Shown: in pieces, positions 6,867-13,236 of the stretch
Position numbering within the stretch: the stretch's first letter is position 1
Layout of the letters: the number at the start of each line of letters is the position of its first letter
NCBI GenBank assembly: GCA_014801065.1
Contig: JAAVEX010000008.1
Location: 14,848-28,083, forward strand
Direction of reading: 5' to 3'
Origin: Barnesiella sp.
GTDB lineage: Bacteria; Bacteroidota; Bacteroidia; Bacteroidales; Muribaculaceae
Length of the DNA: 13,236 nucleotides
The notes under the pieces: generated by a model
What the model saw: only the letters and a program-made list of their open reading frames with translations
What the model was told of the DNA's origin: nothing
Database searches by the model: none
Made by a program: the position numbers and the translations under genes

Positions 6867-8080
6867 GAGAGCATCGGGGCTATGCGGCGGAGCGCTGCAA
6901 TAAATGAGTCGCACTCGCTGCGGGTGTTATAGAGAGCGAAAGCTGCACGGACAGTGCCCTCTACACCGAGGGCATGCATCAGAGGCTGGGCGCAGTGGTG
7001 GCCTGTGCGCACGGCCACGCCAAGCTTGTCGAGAAGCATACCGGTGTCGTAGTGGTGAGCGTTGCCGATCAGAAAAGAAATGATCGCACTCTTGCCGGGA
7101 GCAGTGCCGAAGATACGCATTCCGGGGATGGTCAGCATCTGATCCTGAGTGTATTGCATGAGATCATCCTCGTGGGCGGCGATCCGTTCCTGTCCAATCG
7201 ACTCGATATAGTCAATGGCGCGGTGGAAGGCGGCAATCCCCACATAGTCGGGCGTTCCGGCCTCAAACTTAAAGGGGAGGTCGGCAAACGTGGTGTGGTC
7301 GAAGCTCACATGGCTTATCATCTCGCCGCCACCCTGATAGGGGGGCATGAGTTCAAGCAGGCGGCGGCGACCGTAGAGCACACCGATACCGGTCGGGCCA
7401 TACATTTTGTGGGCGGAGAAAGCGTAGAAATCGGCATCGAGGGCCTGCACGTCGACGGGCGTATGGGCAATGGCCTGCGCCCCGTCAATCATCACTACGG
7501 CTCCGGCCTCATGGCCCAGGCGCACGATCTCGGCCACGGGGTTGACGGTGCCGAGCACGTTTGAGACATGGCAGACAGACACTATGCGGGTGCGCTCGCC
7601 GAGCATCGACCGATATGCCTCCATGTCGAGCGATCCGTCGGCGAGGATCGGCACCACGCGCAATCGGATCCCGACGCGCTTTTCGAGCAGTTGCCAGGGC
7701 ACGATATTGGCATGATGTTCCATGACCGTCAGCACAACCTCATCGCCTTCGCTCAGCAATGAGCCGTAGCTCGAGGCCACGAGGTTGATGGCCTCGGTGG
7801 TGCCACGGGTGAAGATGATCTCCTCGGTCGACGAGGCATTGATGAAACGGCGCACGCGCTCGCGGGTGGCTTCCTGCATGGCGGTGGCTTCCTGCGAGAG
7901 AGTGTGGACACCGCGATGCACGTTGGCCTTGTGGGTGTAATAGATCTTCTCGATCTCACGGACCACTTGGCGCGGCGTCTGCGTGGAGGCCGCATTGTCA
8001 AGGTAGACGAGCGGCTTGCCATAGACTGAGCGTTCGAGTATCGGGAAGTCCCGGCGGTATTTGTCTACTTCAAAAATCAT
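6863..8080 (-). CDS. sufS: Cysteine desulfurase SufS
   Basis: This 405-residue group II PLP-dependent enzyme converts L-cysteine to alanine and leaves a persulfide on its active-site cysteine for Fe-S cluster assembly. Seen: the N-terminal YLDNAAS segment (26-32), EHHAN (121-125) that stacks on PLP, MIDGAQ (197-202) with Asp199, the Schiff-base lysine in SAHKMYGPTG (Lys225), and RTGHHCAQP with the catalytic Cys363. Arg378 is a likely substrate-carboxylate ligand. Length and motifs fit SufS rather than IscS. Its ATG overlaps the sufD stop (ATGA) and its stop overlaps the next ATG in the same way. The usual partner SufE or SufU is not seen in this window and may be encoded elsewhere. Confidence 0.97.
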   Translation of the reverse strand: MIFEVDKYRRDFPILERSVYGKPLVYLDNAASTQTPRQVVREIEKIYYTHKANVHRGVHTLSQEATAMQEATRERVRRFINASSTEEIIFTRGTTEAINLVASSYGSLLSEGDEVVLTVMEHHANIVPWQLLEKRVGIRLRVVPILADGSLDMEAYRSMLGERTRIVSVCHVSNVLGTVNPVAEIVRLGHEAGAVVMIDGAQAIAHTPVDVQALDADFYAFSAHKMYGPTGIGVLYGRRRLLELMPPYQGGGEMISHVSFDHTTFADLPFKFEAGTPDYVGIAAFHRAIDYIESIGQERIAAHEDDLMQYTQDQMLTIPGMRIFGTAPGKSAIISFLIGNAHHYDTGMLLDKLGVAVRTGHHCAQPLMHALGVEGTVRAAFALYNTRSECDSFIAALRRIAPMLS

Positions 8081-9443
8081 TTTTCAAGCTGTTGAGTTTG
8101 GCACGATGCGGCGCGGCAGTCGGCACATCCGGCTGCAAAACCATTGAATCTGCGCTCCACGAGATGACGCAGGCGATCGCGCAGCTCTTCCATAGCCACG
8201 GCGTCGATCACGTCGGCCATGTAGGCTTGCATGAGCATATTGCGGGCCTCGGCTTCAGGGATGCCGCGCGTCTGCATATAGAACAAAGCTTCGGGATCGA
8301 GCTGTCCGGTGGTAGCACCGTGGCTACACTTCACATCATCATTGTAGATCTCAAGCTGGGGCTTGGTGTGCATTCGCGCTGAGGGAGAAGCGAGCAGATT
8401 GCGGTTGGTCTGGAAAGCATCGGTGAAGGGAGCCTCGGGAGTGACGAGGATGCGACCTCCGAAAGCGCCGTTGGCTTCGCCGTCGATCACATATTTGAAG
8501 AGCTGGTTGCTTCGGCAGCGGGGGGCAAGATGGCGCATCTCGACGGAGTTGTCGATGTGTTGACGGTCAGAGCCTATGATCATGCCAGAGAGGTTGCACT
8601 CAGCTCCCTGCCGGGTGAGATCGATGCTGAAATCATTGCGTGTGCGTCCGCATGTGAGCGTTATGGTTCCGGCATTGAAGCGGGAGTCTGCGCCCTGCGA
8701 GGCGAAGAGCTTGCTATGGCGCATTGTGCGGGCCGACGATTCCTCAATATTATAATAGTCAAGACGCGCTCCGGATGCAAGCGAAATTTCGACCACTTCG
8801 GAAGAGAGATAGTCCATGTCGACGTTCTGGGTGTGGTCGCACACGAGCACGCGGGCCGAAGCGCCCTGCTCAAGAGAGATCAGCACGCGGCGCGGGGCCA
8901 GGAGCGATGTGGGGGCATTGAAAATGTTGACGATCTGAAGGGGGCGGTCGACCGTCACTCCGCAGTCAACGTGGATATAAACGCCGTCCTGCGCCAGCAT
9001 GGTGTTGAGCGCCACGGCGGGGTCGGTCAGCGGAGCGAGACGCCCGTAGGCAGCGGCCACCTCTTCGGGATATAGTTCGGCGGCACGTCGCAGCGACATG
9101 AAGCGTACGCCCTGAGGGAGAGCGCTTTCGAGAGTGCGCGAAGGGCGGAATTCGTCGTTGACCACCACGGCGAGCAGAGTGCTCATATTCGGGACATCGC
9201 AGCGAAACGAAGCAGCGACGTCGGCCGGAATGGCCACGCGGTTGACATTGACACCATAGTCGGCCGAAAACATTTCGTTGACCGAAGTGCGTTCATAGTT
9301 TTCATCTCCCCGCTCGGGAAGACGCGCTCCGGATGCAAGCTGCTCGAAAGCCTCGCGTCGCAAGGCGTTGAGCGCCGGAGCCGAACCGCCATCGATAGCA
9401 TCGGCATTGAGGCGGTAGAGTTCGAGATATTGCGACAGGCTGT

Positions 9444-9447
<4 letters not shown>
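8077..9447 (-). CDS. sufD: Fe-S cluster scaffold subunit SufD
   Basis: This 456-residue SufD forms the SufB-SufC2-SufD scaffold in the cytoplasm, where its beta-helix pairs with SufB. The C-terminal signature is clear: KPQLEIYNDDVKCSHG (362-377, with Cys374 and His376 at the cluster-binding interface), then ATTGQLDPEALFYMQTRGI (378-396) and a helical SufC-contact region (397-435). The N-terminal third is divergent, as is normal for SufD. The protein ends in a small cysteine cluster, Cys441-x2-Cys444-x4-Cys449, not part of the classical E. coli protein. The start ATG overlaps the sufC stop (ATGA at 9444-9447). Confidence 0.96.
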
Positions 9448-10244
<797 letters not shown>

Positions 10245-10249
10245 ATTGT

Positions 10250-11758
10250 TTAGCCTACCGATCCTTCCAGCGTGATGGCCAGCAGACGCTGAGCCTCAAC
10301 GGCAAATTCCATGGGCAGTTTGTTCATCACTTCCTTGGCGTATCCGTTGACGATCAGCCCCACAGCTTCCTCGGTCGGGATGCCGCGCTGGTTGCAGTAG
10401 AAGATCTGGTCTTCGGAGATTTTCGAAGTAGTGGCTTCGTGTTCGAGCACTGCAGTGGAGTTTTTCACATCTATATACGGGAAGGTGTGGGCGCCGCAGG
10501 TGGAGCTGAGCAGCAGCGAGTCGCACTGCGTGTAGTTTCTGACTCCGTCGGCATCGGGGGCCACTCTGACCAGTCCGCGATAGGAGTTCTGGCTGTGTCC
10601 GGCCGAGATGCCTTTCGACACGATCGTTGAGCGCGAGTTTCGGCCGAGATGGATCATTTTTGTTCCGGTGTCGGCCTGCTGATAGTTGCGCGTGACGGCC
10701 ACGGAGTAGAATTCGCCTACGGATCCTTCGCCTGCCAGCACACATGAGGGATATTTCCAGGTGATGGCGGAGCCCGTTTCCACCTGGGTCCATGAGAGTT
10801 TCGAGTAATCGCCGCGGCAAAGTCCGCGCTTGGTCACGAAATTGTAGACACCGCCGCGTCCTTGGGCATCGCCGGCATACCAGTTTTGAACCGTAGAGTA
10901 TTTCACTTCGGCACGATCCTCGACTATGATCTCGACAATGGCCGCATGGAGCTGGTTTTCATCGCGCTGCGGGGCGGTGCAACCTTCGAGATAGCTCACG
11001 TAGGCATCGTCGTCGGCCACGATGAGCGTGCGTTCGAACTGGCCGGTTCCGGATGCGTTGATGCGGAAATAGGTGGAGAGTTCCATGGGGCAGCGGACCC
11101 CCTTGGGGATATATACGAATGAGCCGTCGGAAAACACGGCCGAGTTGAGCGCGGCGTAGAAATTGTCGCGGTAGCTCACCACCTTGCCCAGATATTTCCT
11201 GACAAGATCGGGATAGTCCTTGACCGCTTCAGAGATCGAACAGAATATCACTCCGAGTTCGGCGAGTTTTTCACGATGAGTGGTCTTGACACTCACCGAG
11301 TCCATGACGGCATCAACCGCCATGCCTGAAAGCTGTTTCTGCTCTTCGAGCGGAATGCCGAGCTTGTTGAAAGTGTCGATCAGCTCCGGGTCGACTTCGT
11401 CGAGGCTCTTCGGTTCTTCCTTTTTCTTAGGCGCGGCATAATAGCTTATGGCCTGGAAATCAATTTCGGGGATGTCGAGGTGGGCCCATTTTGGGGGAGT
11501 GAGCGTCAGCCAGTGGCGAAACGCTTTGAGCCGGAATTCGAGCAGCCATTCGGGCTCACCCTTGCGGTTTGAAATAAATCTGACCACGTCCTCGTTGAGG
11601 CCGCGCGGAATGATCTCGGTCTCGATATCGGTGGTGAAACCATATCTGTAGTCGCCTTCGGTCACATCGGCAATGACACTGTCGGAGTCGTTGCGGCGCT
11701 GCCCGCCTTCAAGCGGACAGCCTTGTGGCGACAGGCGATTTTCTGTTTTATTTTCCAT
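10250..11758 (-). CDS. sufB: Fe-S cluster scaffold subunit SufB
   Basis: This 502-residue core scaffold subunit receives persulfide sulfur from SufS and builds the nascent cluster with SufD and SufC. Conserved features: [16 protein letters not shown] (258-273) with the sulfur-accepting Cys260, the QCDSLLL segment with Cys412, [11 protein letters not shown] (421-431), [10 protein letters not shown] (438-447) and [12 protein letters not shown] (450-461). By comparison with E. coli SufB, Cys412 and the EHE triplet (439-441) are the expected cluster-building site. Residues about 1-30 are an odd leader: the conserved part begins around EGDYRYGF (34-41), and residues 13-21 are encoded by a stem-loop. 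No other in-frame ATG exists before the conserved region. The gene begins 73 bases after the cvpA stop. Confidence 0.98.
   Translation of the reverse strand: MENKTENRLSPQGCPLEGGQRRNDSDSVIADVTEGDYRYGFTTDIETEIIPRGLNEDVVRFISNRKGEPEWLLEFRLKAFRHWLTLTPPKWAHLDIPEIDFQAISYYAAPKKKEEPKSLDEVDPELIDTFNKLGIPLEEQKQLSGMAVDAVMDSVSVKTTHREKLAELGVIFCSISEAVKDYPDLVRKYLGKVVSYRDNFYAALNSAVFSDGSFVYIPKGVRCPMELSTYFRINASGTGQFERTLIVADDDAYVSYLEGCTAPQRDENQLHAAIVEIIVEDRAEVKYSTVQNWYAGDAQGRGGVYNFVTKRGLCRGDYSKLSWTQVETGSAITWKYPSCVLAGEGSVGEFYSVAVTRNYQQADTGTKMIHLGRNSRSTIVSKGISAGHSQNSYRGLVRVAPDADGVRNYTQCDSLLLSSTCGAHTFPYIDVKNSTAVLEHEATTSKISEDQIFYCNQRGIPTEEAVGLIVNGYAKEVMNKLPMEFAVEAQRLLAITLEGSVG
11698..11721 (-). repeat. REP-like stem-loop embedded in the sufB 5' codons
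   Basis: Minus-strand GCTGTCCGC (11721-11713) pairs with GCGGGCAGC (11706-11698) across a 6-base loop, giving nine pairs with one G-U. It encodes GCPLEGGQR in the variable N-terminus of SufB. It may be a small dispersed repeat that has become coding, or a translation-control hairpin. Confidence 0.5.
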
Positions 11759-11777
11759 TTCTTTATCTTCATGGGCC

Positions 11778-11796
11778 GATCCGGGGAAATCGGATC
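11778..11796. repeat. 6-base inverted repeat in the cvpA-sufB gap
   Basis: GATCCG (11778-11783) and CGGATC (11791-11796) flank a 7-base loop, within the 73-base gap before sufB. No T run follows on the minus strand. It could be a regulator site or an mRNA processing hairpin; nothing further can be said. Confidence 0.4.
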
Positions 11797-11831
11797 ACAG
11801 CCAAATACATTTTTACAACAATTATATTGCG

Positions 11832-12329
11832 CTATCGGTTTGGAGTGTGGTGGGTGATATATCCCAAAAGCTCCGGGGCCACTTTGGCAGTGAGCTGCGC
11901 CACCACCCCACCGGGAGGGTCGCGCCGGGAGTCGGTGGCGATATCGTCGGAGAGCATCCAGAGATTGATCAGCAGGCTGGCGGCAATGATCACTTTCAGT
12001 CCCATGACCAAAGCGCCGACGATCGAGTCGAGAACACCAAGATGGAGCACCTTGACCAGGCTGCGCAGAGTGTCGGAGATCAAACCGGTGGCCCAGTAGG
12101 CAAGCAGAAAGACCACGATGTGGCCCGCAACCGAACCAAGCATCAGCGACTCGATCGAGTCGCCGGAAAAGAAGGAGCCAATCAGCCGTCCGCAAGCGGG
12201 GCCGAGCAAACGGCTGGCAATGATTGCCACGACAACAGCCACCAGCGACACGATCTGTCCGACGGCACCTTTGCGATAGCCGGCATAGAGCGCTACTCCG
12301 AGCGCCAGACATATTATCAAATCAAGCAT
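11832..12329 (-). CDS. CvpA family membrane protein
   Basis: This 165-residue integral membrane protein belongs to the CvpA (colicin V production) family. It shows the N-terminal MLDLIICLAL helix (1-15), the family-typical GYRKG loop (17-21), and further membrane helices at about 23-43, 64-84 and 100-124. A short polar tail (about 127-165) follows. Family members are around 160-190 residues, so the gene is complete. The molecular function of the family is poorly defined; it has been linked to colicin V export and envelope stress tolerance in enterobacteria. It is the first gene upstream of the suf operon and is probably co-transcribed with it, although the 73-base gap leaves room for a separate sufB start site. 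Confidence 0.92.
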   Translation of the reverse strand: MLDLIICLALGVALYAGYRKGAVGQIVSLVAVVVAIIASRLLGPACGRLIGSFFSGDSIESLMLGSVAGHIVVFLLAYWATGLISDTLRSLVKVLHLGVLDSIVGALVMGLKVIIAASLLINLWMLSDDIATDSRRDPPGGVVAQLTAKVAPELLGYITHHTPNR

Positions 12330-12407
12330 AGTTAGTCATTTCGGTTATGCGAATCGTAAGATAGTTTTTATTTAAACCAAATCAGGAACAAGCATGGTTT
12401 CAGAACG

Positions 12408-12415
12408 CAAAATTA
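12408..12415 (-). promoter_or_regulatory. Probable -7 box of the cvpA-suf operon promoter
   Basis: Minus-strand TAATTTTG matches TAnnTTTG exactly and lies about 78 bases upstream of the cvpA ATG. At a 19-base spacing the -33 position reads TGGC rather than TTTG, so the promoter is incomplete by consensus and may depend on an activator. Confidence 0.5.
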
Positions 12416-12531
12416 CAAAATCTTCCCGTGGTTTGCCACTCATTGCGTATAGCATTTTGGTCGTTTCGGTAAGAAATCGGCACAGTTTTATTGATTTTTG
12501 TTAAAAATATGTTAAAATAGCATCAAAAGTG

Positions 12532-12562
12532 TTTCGTATGTAAAAATTAAGTTATACATTTG
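12532..12562 (+). promoter_or_regulatory. Strong Bacteroidetes-type promoter driving a small RNA or leader
   Basis: A -33 box TTTC (12532-12535) and a perfect -7 box TACATTTG (12555-12562) are exactly 19 bases apart. AT-rich sequence with a tandem TGTTAAAA-type repeat lies upstream (12499-12519) and may act as an UP-like element. Transcription should start near 12568. Confidence 0.8.
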
Positions 12563-12567
12563 CATGT

Positions 12568-12637
12568 GTGTTTTTCATAGTATTAGATTAAGATAAAGGT
12601 TTAAAGGGAAAGAGATGTTGTGAAACATCTCTTTTTT
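12568..12637 (+). ncRNA. Candidate small RNA (about 70 nt) or terminated leader of the YeiH-family gene
   Basis: A near-consensus promoter ends at 12562 and a perfect intrinsic terminator ends at 12637, leaving a transcript of about 70 bases. Its first 40 or so bases are A/T/G-rich and look unstructured (containing ATTAGATTAAGATAAAGG), followed by the terminator stem. There is no open reading frame of note. I recall similar short RNAs, with a conserved single-stranded 5' part and a variable terminator stem, as a repeated family in Bacteroides, but cannot align it here. Since a gene starts 165 bases further on in the same direction with no promoter of its own in sight, an attenuator leader is an equal possibility. 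Exact ends are predicted, not measured. Confidence 0.65.
12611..12637 (+). terminator. Rho-independent terminator
   Basis: AGAGATGTT (12611-12619) pairs perfectly with AACATCTCT (12624-12632) across the loop GTGA, followed by an uninterrupted T run to 12637. Preceding A residues can extend the stem into the T tract. On the opposite strand the T run after the stem is shorter, so it works best on the plus strand. Confidence 0.9.
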
Positions 12638-12675
12638 GCATATTAACAGTAAGGCTCCGCCGCTACTCATTTGTA

Positions 12676-12703
12676 TATATATAATCCCGCCCCATTATAT
12701 ATA
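12676..12703. repeat. All-AT 10-base inverted repeat with C-rich loop
   Basis: TATATATAAT (12676-12685) and ATTATATATA (12694-12703) are perfect complements around the loop CCCGCCCC. It lies about 100 bases upstream of the YeiH-family start codon and could be an operator for a dimeric regulator or an mRNA hairpin. Confidence 0.6.
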
Positions 12704-12802
12704 ATAATGTGTAGAGGCGCATCGGGCAAGAGTCGCGGTTGTCCCCTCCCCCCTCGGACTCCCGCATGAAAGAATGATTAAAATTAAATAAATACAGTAT
12801 AT

Positions 12803-13236
12803 ATGAAAATGACCGAACAACGGAGCAGTATGCTCCACGGAGTGTTGCTGATAGCACTGTTTGCGTGTGCCGCGTTCTATATCGGCGAAACAAAGATAGT
12901 CCGCGAACTGTCGTTCTCGCCCCTGATCATCGGCATCATTCTCGGCATGATCTATGCCAATTCGCTGCGTAATCATCTTCCGGCCACGTGGGTGCCGGGC
13001 ATACAGTTTTGTTCCAAGCGTCTGTTGCGCCTCGGGATAATTCTTTACGGGTTCCGGCTTTCGTTTCAGGATGTGGTCGCCGTGGGCACACCGGGAATAG
13101 TGATCGATGCGATAGTGGTTACGGTCACCATTCTTGGCGGCGTGGCGCTGGGACGTTTGCTAAAAATGGATAGCGACACGGCGCTTCTCACCTCGGTGGG
13201 CAGCGGAATATGCGGAGCGGCAGCAGTGCTGGGAGC
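12803..13236 (+). CDS. YeiH family putative sulfate exporter (3' end cut by window edge)
   Basis: This is the first 144 codons of a multi-pass membrane protein of the YeiH/UPF0324 family, annotated as putative sulfate exporters. Visible membrane helices are at about 11-28, 39-54, 73-90, 96-118 and one beginning near 128. The family-typical motifs are RLLRLGIILYGFRLSF (73-88) and a small-residue stretch GSGICGAAAVLG (133-144), which runs into the window edge. The ATG at 12803 is used; a second ATG two codons later (12809) is possible. Full-length family members are around 320-350 residues, so more than half is missing. It is transcribed away from the cvpA-suf operon. Its position beside Fe-S and sulfur transfer genes hints at a role in sulfur balance, but transport of sulfate by this family is only weakly supported. 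Confidence 0.92.
   Translation, partial: MKMTEQRSSMLHGVLLIALFACAAFYIGETKIVRELSFSPLIIGIILGMIYANSLRNHLPATWVPGIQFCSKRLLRLGIILYGFRLSFQDVVAVGTPGIVIDAIVVTVTILGGVALGRLLKMDSDTALLTSVGSGICGAAAVLG

Larger units (their letters stand above)
12330..12802. other. Divergent intergenic region between cvpA and the YeiH-family gene
   Basis: This 473-base AT-rich region contains the probable cvpA-suf promoter (minus strand, near 12408), a tandem TGTTAAAAATA/TGTTAAAATA repeat (12499-12519), a small plus-strand transcription unit (12532-12637) and an all-AT inverted repeat (12676-12703). No consensus promoter is visible immediately upstream of the YeiH-family gene. No protein-coding gene is evident. Confidence 0.8.

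Noticed and set aside
6867..6914. An upstream ATG that would extend the E1-like protein by 16 residues into sufS
   Set aside because: The ATG at 6866 gives a four-base ATGA overlap identical to the sufC/sufD and sufD/sufS junctions, and the conserved region begins after it.
6974..7564. A 196-codon plus-strand frame opposite sufS
   Set aside because: The sufS frame contains the PLP lysine and catalytic cysteine motifs; the antisense frame has no motif support.
11799..11810. Minus-strand TGTATTTG in the cvpA-sufB gap as a -7 box for sufB
   Set aside because: It mismatches TAnnTTTG at the second base, and there is no TTTG at a suitable distance upstream.
12663..12976. Minus-strand frames of 76 and 93 codons at the right end
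   Set aside because: They cross the intergenic AT repeat and the antisense of the YeiH-family gene, whose plus-strand frame has clear membrane helices and family motifs and is open to the window edge.

Overview
The window looks like chromosomal DNA from a member of the Bacteroidales. Three things point there. The promoters carry the Bacteroidetes primary-sigma -7 box TAnnTTTG, and no Shine-Dalgarno sequence is evident before most genes. There is a cvpA-sufB-sufC-sufD-sufS gene order. There is also a stand-alone LytTR regulator next to eukaryote-like signalling genes. A gut lineage such as Muribaculaceae would fit the fairly GC-rich coding style, but that is inference. Everything is on the minus strand except a small RNA candidate and a transporter gene at the right edge.

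Right to centre (12329 down to 6147) is a sulfur/iron-sulfur operon: cvpA-like membrane protein, SufB, SufC, SufD, SufS and an E1-like MoeB/ThiF/HesA protein. SufC/SufD, SufD/SufS and SufS/E1 each overlap by four bases (ATGA), so translation is probably coupled. SufBC2D is the Fe-S scaffold, and SufS supplies sulfur from cysteine. The E1-like protein suggests that SufS sulfur may also be routed to a ubiquitin-like sulfur carrier. No sufE or sufU is seen here.

A roughly 500-base stretch without a convincing gene (5641-6146) separates this from a signalling locus that runs off the left edge (5640 down to 1). In order of transcription it encodes a LytTR DNA-binding protein, an FHA-membrane-zinc ribbon protein, a single-pass membrane protein with a very acidic Asp/Met/His tail, a double zinc ribbon-FHA protein, a PP2C phosphatase with a membrane anchor and extended tail, and a Hanks-type Ser/Thr kinase (3' end missing). 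Kinase, phosphatase and two phosphothreonine-reading FHA proteins together make a complete write/erase/read set. A good promoter precedes the acidic-protein gene. Just upstream of it is a perfect 10-base direct repeat with a 21-base period, the geometry used by LytTR regulators.

The right end (12330-13236) has a divergent intergenic region with a very convincing small transcription unit: a near-consensus promoter, about 70 transcribed bases and a perfect Rho-independent terminator. After it comes the start of a YeiH-family (putative sulfate exporter) gene on the plus strand. The small RNA could stand alone or act as an attenuated leader for that gene.
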